Of a DNA stretch of 64,000 nucleotides, positions 36,871 to 47,702 are shown piece after piece. Under the pieces are notes generated by a model. It saw only the letters and a program-made list of their open reading frames with translations, was not told the DNA's origin and did no database searches. This stretch comes from Oscheius onirici. Lineage: Eukaryota; Nematoda; Chromadorea; Rhabditida; Rhabditidae. The DNA lies in assembly GCA_932521025.1 (NCBI GenBank), contig OW051471.1, forward strand, positions 13,206,001 to 13,270,000, written 5' to 3'. Position 1 is the stretch's first letter. Every line of letters begins with the position of its first letter. Position numbers and translations under genes: made by a program.

Positions 36871-37733
36871 ATGTATTTCCTCCTTTTCACGCTTTTCGCC
36901 GTTTCTCACGGCTATTTGGATGTAACAGTTATGCGAATGGACAATAGAACTGTCGATTCAAACGGCACTGTCAATCCGTACATGTTTACTGTTGGAACGA
37001 TAGCGGTAAGAAAAAAAGGTTGATTCTGATGCTGTTCAGAGTTTGTATGACGTGCCGAAAAATGCCAAAAACAGCGTCGCTTGGGCTAAATGGCATACTT
37101 ATTTGACCAGGACTTATGGTCCCAAAACTGCTGTAAATTTGTCCAGTTCCTAATTTCTGAACGTCCGTTTACAGAACAACATTGAAAACTGGGCCAACGT
37201 AATTGTCGACTCTGTAAACTCCGTGCCGACAGCTGTAAGCAACATTTTGATTCTAAACAATAAGTTTCAGCTCCAATCCCTGCTTGTCGGATACGTTAAC
37301 GACACTTTCAACTCTGTAATAGGAAGACGTTGGGTAGATAAATTTAAAACTGACAATTTTTGAACTTTTCAGTCCCAATCCAAAGCTACCATCCAGGGAC
37401 AGACAGCTCTCTCTATGGCTTACATGAACCTAAAGGACGTAATTTACCCGGAGATGGGAGTCCTGTTCTACAATCCATTAGAGTAGAGAAATTTTCAGCA
37501 ACTTTTAAAGAACCGCTTTTAGCACTGAAATGATCTCGCAGCTGAACGAGAGCAGCATCTTGAAGTACAATCTGAACCTGTTCGACTACTTCAGTGGAAG
37601 ATACCCTGCTTCAGTTTATAACCGTTACTATTACAATTACTACAAGTAAACTTTTTACATTTCCAGTTGTGCCATCTGGTCGCAGATGAATCCTCTTTTC
37701 TGCTTTGTTGAAGCAGCTGTTGTTGGTCAGTAA
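36871..37733 (+). CDS. secreted protein, YLDxTV family, copy 2
   Basis: Signal peptide MYFLLFTLFAVSHG, then YLDVTVMRMDNRTVDSNGTV. Further exons give NNIENWANVIVDSVNSVPTA, LQSLLVGYVNDTFNSVIGRRW, SQSKATIQGQTALSMAYMNL, and TEMISQLNESSILKYNLNLF ending NRYYYNYY. To continue into CAIWSQMNPLFCFVEAAVVG and the stop at 37733 the gene must splice a 21-base intron (37646-37666). Otherwise it stops after YYK at about 37650. Several N-glycosylation sequons. Paralog of the 35630 gene but longer. Confidence 0.65.
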
Positions 37734-37769
37734 ATCTACAAGAAAAAGCGTTTACATATAAATATCGAC

Positions 37770-38261
37770 TTGAAATTTACCGAAAACTTGATGGAAATCA
37801 AAATGTCGCTGATAACAAACGATAGGCCAATGGAGACTTCTCTCATGAAGAGTGATACTGTGTTTTCGAGCAGAAGATTTTCATCCTCGAAGGAAAGAAA
37901 TAACGGAGTCGCTGCAGTAACCAGAAGTCTAAAAAAATTAGTACAGTTGACGGATAGGGTGTTTGCAAAGCAACAGATGGACTGTTTGCTCAATTGGTTA
38001 ATTGTGGAATGGCACAAAGGAAACAGTAGCCTATTGTTGCTATTCTGGAGAGAGAGAAAGGTTGTTACGGTGAAGAAACTGGTTGACAGTATAGACGACG
38101 TTAGATTCTTTCTGTCCCCCAACAGGAATGTTCTCTATTCTTATGGTTTGCATGGCTTGAAAAATTGTATGACCTTGGATGCTCCCTATCCAAAAGCAGT
38201 GATAGAGAGAAAGCCATGGCGGATCAAACAATTTGAGCCATCAAGACAAAATTTTCGATAA
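37770..38261 (+). other. single long ORF of uncertain status
   Basis: 163 codons without an intron, unlike its neighbours. It is polar and basic (SSRRFSSSKERNNG, WHKGNSSLLLLFWRERK). A 128-codon ORF overlaps on the other strand. No TATA, signal peptide or known domain. It may be a gene, an old mobile-element remnant or chance. Confidence 0.25.
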
Positions 38262-38539
38262 AAGATGAAGAACTTTGTTGTACATTTTCTGTGAATTCAC
38301 CTCAAAATCCAAAAACAGTGTCATACCAAAGAGATGTTCAAACTATTCTCAAAGCTTTTATGATTTGAAAGGATTTTAGAAGTTCAGAGACTTGGCTCAA
38401 TAGGCGTAAAGTTTCTCGCTAGAGGCGCGAATGTATACTCAGCTGTTTTTCACCTTTTTTGGCAACTCTTTCTTTCACACTCTCCCCACTGGTCATTCTA
38501 TAAAAGGGCCGCAAACTTTGAGATCAACATCGAGTCATC

Positions 38540-39463
38540 ATGCTTCGTCTTCTATTCCTCTCTTCGTTCATTTCCTTCTCTCACGCCGACACAACATGTC
38601 CAGAAGCTGGAGAAGTCGGGCCGCTGATACCTGGTTTTCTCTGTCAGGGCACTGTTACCACGGACGGAAAGTGTTGCGACCCACTGAAAGTGGTAGATGA
38701 CAGCGTTGCAACAACTGGCACAACTATCTTGGTCACAGGAACAGGATTCACAACTATCAATTCGATTACGACTCAAGCTACTGGAAATACCGTGGCCGGA
38801 GGAGGGTCCTCGACTGGCTGCGTCGATTTGCTCAATCCTCTGACTGGAGTCTCAGATTGTCCAGCCAGAGCTTCTCTTTGCAACGATGCTACCTACTATA
38901 CGGTCATGACAAAGCAATGCCCAAAAACGTGCGGAAGATGCAGCACTACTGGAATTGGCTCTTCAACCGGCTGTCAAGATCTCGTCAACCCAAACACGGG
39001 CGTGTCTGACTGTACTTCTCTTTCAAATCTGTGCAACGATGCCAACTATCAGAGCATCATGACGGTTCAATGTCCTAAGACTTGCGGTCGTTGTAGCAGC
39101 TCCGGTAGCTCTTCGTCTACAGTTGGATCTACTGGTTCATGTGTCGACAAAATCAACCCCAACACCGGAACATCGGATTGTCCTAACCGTGTCTCCCTCT
39201 GTACCAATCCTTCATATACCACTCTCATGAGAACTCAATGTCCTCTGACCTGCGGATTCTGCTCTTCGGCTTCCACGGCTACAATCACAGCTTCAGTTAC
39301 TGGATCAACAGTCTCTTCCGTCTCTGGATCATGCGTTGACAAGATCAATCCCAATACTGGAACATCCGACTGTCCAGCCAAGCAGTTTCTCTGTACTAAC
39401 TCGGCCTATACCAGCCTGATGAGAATTCAGTGCCCTCTGACTTGCGGTTTCTGCTCTGGATAA
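38540..39463 (+). CDS. ShKT-domain secreted protein 1 (four domains)
   Basis: Intronless, 307 residues. Signal peptide MLRLLFLSSFISFSHA, a short Cys-containing region (CPEAGEVGPL...CCDPL), a Thr/Ser-rich linker, then four ShKT domains. Each has six cysteines in the pattern C-x9-10-SDC-x6-LC-x12-QC-x3-C-x2-C with xNPxTG after the first Cys. ShKT domains are small disulfide folds common in nematode secreted proteins and also in ion-channel-blocking peptides and enzymes. None can be assigned a target here. TCTATAAAAGGG lies at 38498-38509. Confidence 0.85.
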   Translation: MLRLLFLSSFISFSHADTTCPEAGEVGPLIPGFLCQGTVTTDGKCCDPLKVVDDSVATTGTTILVTGTGFTTINSITTQATGNTVAGGGSSTGCVDLLNPLTGVSDCPARASLCNDATYYTVMTKQCPKTCGRCSTTGIGSSTGCQDLVNPNTGVSDCTSLSNLCNDANYQSIMTVQCPKTCGRCSSSGSSSSTVGSTGSCVDKINPNTGTSDCPNRVSLCTNPSYTTLMRTQCPLTCGFCSSASTATITASVTGSTVSSVSGSCVDKINPNTGTSDCPAKQFLCTNSAYTSLMRIQCPLTCGFCSG

Positions 39464-39661
39464 CTTACAATTCGACAAACAGTTTTCTGTACACACTATT
39501 TATTTTTGTGGGTTTTTCGAAATGAAGTTTTTCCTGTGTAACGGTCAAAAGTATGGAAAGAAATGCCAATAATCTGAATAAATAGCGCAGCTGCTCCCTT
39601 GTTCCAGTGTTAATCCTAGCGCCTATATATTTGAATGAAATCGTTCAGGACACCTCCAATT

Positions 39662-40357
39662 ATGCTTTTCCCTTTTCTATTAGCTGTCCTCTTCTATTCT
39701 CTCGCTTCATCCCAAACGACTTGTCAAGAGGATGGAAACAATGGTCCTCTTCTCAATGAACAATGTCCGCCCGGATTGATTATCACTGACGATGGTTTCT
39801 GTTGTTCTGAAGGTTTTGTTGTGGGAACACCGCTTGCTGGAGATGTAACCTCAACTGTTGCTACAACAATCATTGGACTTCCCGCTGGTTCCACCACTGT
39901 CCAGCCAGGAGTTTCCGCCGGATGTGTAGACAAGCTCAACCCCCGTACTGGTACCTCTGACTGTCCTTCTCGAGCCAGTCTCTGTTCCGATGCCCTCTAC
40001 TATACTGTCATGACGCAGCAGTGCCCAAAGACATGTGGTCGTTGCTCATCAGTCACTTCCAGTTCTACGAGCTGTAAGGATCTTCTGAATCCAAGGACTG
40101 GGACTTCCGACTGTCCCTCTATTTCGTCTCTTTGTACTGACGCAAATTATCTCTCTGTGATGAGAGTTCAATGCCCGAAAACGTGTGGATTCTGTTCTTT
40201 TACTGGGTCAGCTACAGTTACTTCGTGCAAAGACATGGTCAATCCGTCCACTGGAACTTCCGACTGCTCAGCCAGAAGGAATCTTTGCAACGACTCGTCT
40301 TATATTTCGCTCATGAAAGCTCAGTGTCCTCAAACTTGTGGTTTTTGTTCTGGATAA
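39662..40357 (+). CDS. ShKT-domain secreted protein 2 (three domains)
   Basis: Intronless. I chose the ATG at 39662 (MLFPFLLAVLFYSLASSQ) since it starts the signal peptide. An ATG at 39635 is only 13 bases after the CTATATATTT box. The N-terminal Cys region (TCQEDGNNGPLL...CCSEG) is followed by a short linker and three ShKT domains (CVDKLNPRTG, CKDLLNPRTG, CKDMVNPSTG). The last ends TCGFCSG at the stop, as in all six genes. AATAAAG follows at about 40376. Confidence 0.85.
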   Translation: MLFPFLLAVLFYSLASSQTTCQEDGNNGPLLNEQCPPGLIITDDGFCCSEGFVVGTPLAGDVTSTVATTIIGLPAGSTTVQPGVSAGCVDKLNPRTGTSDCPSRASLCSDALYYTVMTQQCPKTCGRCSSVTSSSTSCKDLLNPRTGTSDCPSISSLCTDANYLSVMRVQCPKTCGFCSFTGSATVTSCKDMVNPSTGTSDCSARRNLCNDSSYISLMKAQCPQTCGFCSG

Positions 40358-40507
40358 AATCTTTAAATGATGTAAATAAAGAGACTTTGTTTTGAGCTAC
40401 TGTCTCAAAGGGTAGCTGCGCAAACATTCAGTGTTAATCCATCTGCTTGTCCTTGACTGTCTTCCCCACAGTATATAATGCGAAACTAGTAAACGAGTAG
40501 AGTCGCA

Positions 40508-41194
40508 ATGATCGTTATTCTGTTTCCCCTTCTCGTCCTACCGTTCAATCTTGCCCAAACCTGTGCAGATGGAGCCAGTCTAGGTCCTGACATTTTGGGT
40601 TGTTCACCTGGCTCGGTGTCCATCAATGGAGAATGCTGTCCCACTGCTTCTGTCATTGCCGCGACTACTGTAACAGGAGCTTCGGCAGCAACCATGATAA
40701 CAATCATTGGAGGACGATCTACCCAGATTCCAATTACAAGTTGCATAGACAGAATCAATCCTTCGACTGGAATATCCGACTGTCCATCCAGAGCTAATCT
40801 GTGCACAGACCCGACGTATGCCTCGTTCATGAGACAGCAGTGCCCGAAAACGTGCGGAACTTGTTACGGAGCAACTGGAACTTATTCTACTTGTCGTGAT
40901 CTCATCAATCCCTCGACTGGAGTGTCTGACTGTCAGAACAGGACCGCTCTGTGCAATGACAGTCAGTATTCGCTGATTATGAAGATGCAATGTCCACTGA
41001 CTTGTGGATTCTGTTCTTCGTCGACTGTCGGCTATGGTCTGTCTACAGGATTTGGTTCAACTTGCATCGATCGCATCAATCCAAGTACTGGAATATCAGA
41101 CTGCCTTCGGAACCGCGCACTGTGTACCGATGGTCTCTACACGACCGTTATGAGACAGCAATGTTCCAGAACCTGTGGCTTCTGTTCGGGATAA
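40508..41194 (+). CDS. ShKT-domain secreted protein 3 (three domains)
   Basis: Intronless, 228 residues. Signal peptide MIVILFPLLVLPFNLAQ, N-terminal CADGASLGPD...CCPTA region, linker, and three ShKT domains starting CIDRINPSTG, CRDLINPSTG and CIDRINPSTG. Ends CGFCSG. TATA-like GTATATAATGCG is at about 40472, some 35 bases before the ATG. Confidence 0.85.
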   Translation: MIVILFPLLVLPFNLAQTCADGASLGPDILGCSPGSVSINGECCPTASVIAATTVTGASAATMITIIGGRSTQIPITSCIDRINPSTGISDCPSRANLCTDPTYASFMRQQCPKTCGTCYGATGTYSTCRDLINPSTGVSDCQNRTALCNDSQYSLIMKMQCPLTCGFCSSSTVGYGLSTGFGSTCIDRINPSTGISDCLRNRALCTDGLYTTVMRQQCSRTCGFCSG

Positions 41195-41855
41195 AAACCA
41201 ACAGTACAAGCAGAATAAAACGCATTTAGTCTGATGTTTTGATTATCGTAACGCTGGTGAAGATGATCAGAACAATGATCGTTAGACTGACCGTGCGAAG
41301 TAGTGGCGTAGAGCAAGAGTGAAGCCAGAACTTAAAGAAACAGTCCCGTTGTCTGTGAACGTGTGATCAGGGAAAATCAGGCAACTTCGTGGCGGGACTC
41401 ACAACAAATTTTGCTTTTGCATTTTTAGGGGGTTTACACTCGTTTTTTCGGTTTTTACTTGTTTTTAATCAATTTATCGTTAAAATTTACCTCTAAAATG
41501 AGTGGTGGCACGTCAAAAAGGATTGAAAAATGACGGAAATAGACGAAAATAACGTAGAAGATAGATCGATCAATCATTAGATAGTACATTAGAAGCAATG
41601 AAATTTTACCTTCACCAAGAAGTCGAATCCGGCAAAAGACGTGTAGCGAAAAGCAGCGTAATCTCCAGAAATATAACATCACGGGCACCGCTAACGGTCA
41701 AAATTGCATAAAAAGCCCTTGTTCGACAGGGGGAACAACTATTCATAATGAGCAGCTCAGCTGCATTTTTGTCCTATCTGTGTGTCCACATGTTGCGGAG
41801 AACACACTGACCGAGACTATAAAACACTGTGAACAGGCAGAATGACCATCCAAAT
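41195..41855. other. intergenic, with promoter of the next ShKT gene
   Basis: No gene recognised. Near its end are TGTGTGTCCACATGTTGC (41780-41797) and a TATA box (CTATAAAAC, about 41818). The first recurs before the 43729 gene. Confidence 0.4.
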
Positions 41856-42801
41856 ATGCTCCTTCTCTCTATTTTCATTTACTTCTTTGTCTCATCGGCT
41901 AAAGCTCAAACCTGTGATCCTACTCGATCAAACGGACCGTCTTTGGATGGAGTCACATGCCCAGTTCCTGGAGATGTAGTCGATTCTACTGGAATGTGCT
42001 GTCCACCCGCTGCTATTCTGAACCCAACCACTGCAGCGGCAGCAACTACAGTGGCCACGACGATTGTTACCGATTCATCCGGTGGAAGTACTCAAGTGGG
42101 AGTGACTTCCGTTACATCCTCAGTAACAAGTACTGCTTCTGGAACCTGTGTCGATTTGCTGAACCCTTCCACAGGAGTATCGGACTGTCCAGCTCGTGCT
42201 TCTCTCTGTAACGATGCCACTTACTATACCGTCATGACTCAGCAATGTCCAAGGACTTGTGGAAGATGCAGTACCACATCGAGCTCGACAACTTGTGTCG
42301 ATCGTGTCAATCCAAGTACTGGAGTCTCTGACTGTCCTGCCAGAGCTTCTCTCTGCAACGACGCTACTTATTTCACGATCATGACACAGGTTATTTGAGG
42401 TTAAAGGCAACAATTTTGATGTATTTCAGCAATGTCCCAGGACTTGTGGAAGATGCAACAGCACCTCAAGTTCCACTACTTCTTCTACAACATGTGTTGA
42501 TCTCACCAATCCTTCAACTGGTGTCTCAGACTGTCCGAGTCGTGTTGCTCTCTGCACTAACTCGGCCTATACAACTTTGATGCGAACCCAGTGTCCTAGA
42601 ACTTGCGGTTTCTGTTCTTCGTCTTCCACAGTAACCTTCGCTGCTTCCACCGTAACCAGCAGCACAACGTGTGCTGATCTGATCAATCCAAACACTGGAA
42701 CTTCCGACTGTCCCGGCATTGCCAACCTCTGTACCAATTCCGCCTATTCGACCTTGATGCGTACTCAGTGCCCATTGACTTGCGGATTCTGCTCTGGATA
42801 A
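41856..42801 (+). CDS. ShKT-domain secreted protein 4 (four domains), twin of protein 5
   Basis: Two exons with a 40-base intron (42390-42429) inside the second ShKT domain. Start chosen at 41856, giving the signal MLLLSIFIYFFVSSAKA. Then come CDPTRSNGPSLDGVTC...CCPP, a Thr/Ala-rich linker and four ShKT domains (CVDLLNPSTG, CVDRVNPSTG, CVDLTNPSTG, CADLINPNTG), ending CGFCSG; 301 residues. From 41904 to 42796 it is identical, as far as I compared, to 43774-44666, intron included. Only the signal peptide and stop codon differ. Confidence 0.85.
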
Positions 42802-43074
42802 ATTCACATCAAACTCAATTTTATTGTACAGTTTGACTATTTATTGAGTAGTGGATAGAATAAATGTTCCAAAGGCAATATAAAACTTGTGAAAACCCGA
42901 AGGACAAATTTAACGGGGACTGAGACATCGCGCTTTTTCTGGGATCCAACAAGCCAAAATCGAAAACAGGTAATGGGTTTTATCTGGTCAAATGACCTGC
43001 AGAAGAACAAGATGATCGAACAGCAAACGACTTGAAGTCATTCTTGGCAACACTCTATTCTTTATTCCTACCTT

Positions 43075-43335
43075 TTACTCCGACATACAGACTTGCGAGT
43101 AACAAGTGGTCTCGTAGTGTGTAGACTTTTCGACTGAGCAGTGTAGATAGTTTTTTGGAGAGAGCAATAGTCGAAAATGAAAGAGATTAAAAACATGTAC
43201 AAATTTTGATAAGTTCGAATAGAATAAAGTTTGAACAGTACCTCTTGTAGTACTTTTATCCTTTCCCATGAGTAGTTCAGACATATCCCTTTCTGTACTA
43301 TCCCGACTATTTTTTGATGAACCAAGAGACTCCAT
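43075..43335 (-). CDS. small hydrophilic protein, tentative
   Basis: Starts MESLGSSKNSRDSTERDMSE then LLMGKDKSTTR. A GT-AG intron with a TGCTCAG acceptor joins it to VEKSTHYETTCYSQVCMSE and the stop at 43075. That is about 50 residues; read unspliced it becomes hydrophobic and less plausible. On the opposite strand between the two twin ShKT genes. Unrecognised. Confidence 0.35.
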   Translation of the reverse strand: MESLGSSKNSRDSTERDMSELLMGKDKSTTRGTVQTLFYSNLSKFVHVFNLFHFRLLLSPKNYLHCSVEKSTHYETTCYSQVCMSE

Positions 43336-43728
43336 GCATCAGAACATACGGTTTCTACAGCTCTTCTTCATCAAGAATTTTTTACCACATCTACGGTCAG
43401 GTCAATCTGCGACAACCTGATTAACTTCCGTACCCGAACTTTTACCTACACCGGAATTATCAATCTTTGCTCAGGTTTTACCTGGCATTAGTTCTGAAAA
43501 CATTATGGGAACAACTTGAAGACCCAGTTTTCCTGAAAATTCATTTACAACGTAAAGCAGTGCTAAATCAATGGAAAACAAGCGACAAGACAATACAGAC
43601 AAGAGCCATATCTGCCATGTTACGGCTATTGTCTACCCAACTGTTTTGTTTTATTTGTGTGTCCACATGTAGCATTGTGGTCACAGGACTATAAATGCAG
43701 CTAGATCCTGATAGTCCATCCTGTGACG

Positions 43729-44671
43729 ATGATTCATTTTATTGTTCTCGCATTCTTCGTTTCACAAAGTTGGGCTCAAACCTGTGATCCTACTCGATCA
43801 AACGGACCGTCTTTGGATGGAGTCACATGCCCAGTTCCTGGAGATGTAGTCGATTCTACTGGAATGTGCTGTCCACCCGCTGCTATTCTGAACCCAACCA
43901 CTGCAGCGGCAGCAACTACAGTGGCCACGACGATTGTTACCGATTCATCCGGTGGAAGTACTCAAGTGGGAGTGACTTCCGTTACATCCTCAGTAACAAG
44001 TACTGCTTCTGGAACCTGTGTCGATTTGCTGAACCCTTCCACAGGAGTATCGGACTGTCCAGCTCGTGCTTCTCTCTGTAACGATGCCACTTACTATACC
44101 GTCATGACTCAGCAATGTCCAAGGACTTGTGGAAGATGCAGTACCACATCGAGCTCGACAACTTGTGTCGATCGTGTCAATCCAAGTACTGGAGTCTCTG
44201 ACTGTCCTGCCAGAGCTTCTCTCTGCAACGACGCTACTTATTTCACGATCATGACACAGGTTATTTGAGGTTAAAGGCAACAATTTTGATGTATTTCAGC
44301 AATGTCCCAGGACTTGTGGAAGATGCAACAGCACCTCAAGTTCCACTACTTCTTCTACAACATGTGTTGATCTCACCAATCCTTCAACTGGTGTCTCAGA
44401 CTGTCCGAGTCGTGTTGCTCTCTGCACTAACTCGGCCTATACAACTTTGATGCGAACCCAGTGTCCTAGAACTTGCGGTTTCTGTTCTTCGTCTTCCACA
44501 GTAACCTTCGCTGCTTCCACCGTAACCAGCAGCACAACGTGTGCTGATCTGATCAATCCAAACACTGGAACTTCCGACTGTCCCGGCATTGCCAACCTCT
44601 GTACCAATTCCGCCTATTCGACCTTGATGCGTACTCAGTGCCCATTGACTTGCGGATTCTGCTCTGGTTAA
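43729..44671 (+). CDS. ShKT-domain secreted protein 5 (four domains), twin of protein 4
   Basis: Same two-exon layout as the 41856 gene; the intron is 44260-44299. The start at 43729 gives a different signal (MIHFIVLAFFVSQSWA). The mature protein is the same from the Ala-Gln cleavage region to CGFCSG; 300 residues. The flanks are unrelated apart from short promoter motifs (TGTGTGTCCACATGTAGC at 43659-43676; CTATAAATGC at about 43689). Confidence 0.85.
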
Positions 44672-45500
44672 TTAGATATTTTTGTGTTTCTCATGCTATC
44701 AAACATGGTCTTTCAATCGGTCTTTCATACTTCAGCAAATAAAGTTTTGTCTCATCATTTCTGCCCTGGACAGAAATATTACAGGGTGTGAACTAATTAG
44801 TTGGCACTCGGGTCTAGCTTCGCGTGGATAGATCGTTTAGGTCTGATTTCCTGGCTCAAAGTAGCATATGAAAGGCCGATATTACCCCAAAGTATCAGCC
44901 AATTTGATTGAACAATCTGGTTTTACGAGTTGATTTACTGATGGAAGTTTTGGTATTTTTCATGTAATTTGACTAGCTCCGTCATATAGCAAACTTCCGA
45001 CTTCTCTATCTCCATATACCATAGAGTTTTATATGCCTCATTCCTGTGCACAGGACCAGACTGTCTGGTTTTGTGCTTCAGAAGTTTAAGTTTTCCTATG
45101 TTCCATTTTTGGCAATAGTTAGCTTTTTGAAACCTTCATATCTCAATGACTATTTGACATAGCTTCTATTATCCGACGGCATTGAAAAGAGCTTGTCAAG
45201 AGCTATCAGATTGTAGAATATCATAAGGCCGAAACGTTTTTTCCAACTACTGTTTTGAATTCCTCAATGATGGAGATTATAGTGGCCTTTCCCTCTATTT
45301 TTTTTTATAACAGAAGGTCCTTAATATTGTTAGCAACAGCTTCCGCAAACAACAGAAAGACTGCCAATGAGACATGCCGAAATTCTTTTTCAACTGCTTG
45401 TGCACCTGTTCATTATATATTTGTGTGAGCACATGTATCATTGTGCCAAACGGAGACCTATAAAAGAATCTCCGGCATCAAGGGGCCACATTCACTCGGC
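44672..45500. other. intergenic before the last ShKT gene
   Basis: No gene recognised in about 800 bases. Near its end are CACATGTATCATTGTG (about 45431, similar to CACATGTAGCATTGTG before the 43729 gene) and a TATA box (CCTATAAAAG, about 45456). Confidence 0.4.
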
Positions 45501-45501
45501 A

Positions 45502-46014
45502 ATGTTTCATCTTCTTCTCATCATCAGTTTTTTCGTTAGCCTGGTTCAAGGCCAGTGTACCGACCGGACCAATCCGTCCACAGGAATTTCCGACTGTGCT
45601 TCCAGGGCCTATCTTTGCAGCAATTCCGTCTATTATTCTCTCATGACGACTCAATGTCCAGCTACATGTGGTCGTTGTACGTCTTCCACCACAGCAACCA
45701 GCACAACTTGTGTCGACTTGACCAACCCAAATACTGGAGTCTCGGACTGTCCAAACCGAACCGCCTACTGTACCAACTCCGCTTACATTGCTCTGATGAG
45801 AGTCCAGTGTCCAAGAACTTGTGGATTCTGTTCGTCTACAGCTACCACGGCTGCCACATCGACAATCACGAGCAGTACAGCATGTGTTGATAGAATTAAC
45901 GCCAACACTGGAGCATCCGACTGTCCTGGAATTTCGTATCTCTGCACGAACTCTGCTTATGCCACATTGATGCGCACTCAATGCCCCCTTACCTGTGGAT
46001 ACTGTTCTGGCTAA
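45502..46014 (+). CDS. ShKT-domain secreted protein 6 (three domains only)
   Basis: Intronless, 170 residues. I chose the ATG at 45502, which gives a clean signal (MFHLLLIISFFVSLVQG). The mature chain begins at once with the first ShKT domain (CTDRTNPSTG), followed by CVDLTNPNTG and CVDRINANTG. Unlike the other five it lacks the N-terminal CC-containing region and Thr-rich linker. Ends CGYCSG. AATAAAG at about 46045. Confidence 0.85.
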   Translation: MFHLLLIISFFVSLVQGQCTDRTNPSTGISDCASRAYLCSNSVYYSLMTTQCPATCGRCTSSTTATSTTCVDLTNPNTGVSDCPNRTAYCTNSAYIALMRVQCPRTCGFCSSTATTAATSTITSSTACVDRINANTGASDCPGISYLCTNSAYATLMRTQCPLTCGYCSG

Positions 46015-46274
46015 TACACTTGCATATTTATTTATGAAGAGACAATAAAGGTTTTCACTTTAAAAAACTTTTTAGTCCCCTGTCTTCGTTGCTAGAGCAT
46101 CTTCACGCATATTATGAAACATTTCTGACCTCTCCTGATTCCAGTAGATAGACAGTGTTTACTCTGTGATAGTCCCGTGCCCTCGGCTTCTCGGACGGCT
46201 AATAATTTCACTGCTTTCCCACCTTTGTCTCTTCATCATTTTTCTTCTTTCACTAGATTGCAGTTTCTCAAAAA

Positions 46275-47515
<1,241 letters not shown>

Positions 47516-47702
47516 CAATGACGTCGCTTTTCATTCTTTATGTACATGAACAATTTGAAACCGGTACTTTTTTTGTCTGTTGCGACTAGTGAGACACGGG
47601 ATGAATACACTCGGGCATGGAGTTAATAGCTTGAAATATCCGTAAAATGTTGAGGAGATAGACTTGCGAATACAGTTTAGGTTGACTTCGAAATTCTGAA
47701 AT

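Noticed and set aside
37736-38122. 128-codon ORF on the minus strand opposite 37770-38261
   Set aside because: It overlaps a longer ORF, is hydrophobic in a patchy way, and lacks splice sites or a promoter. Most likely a shadow.
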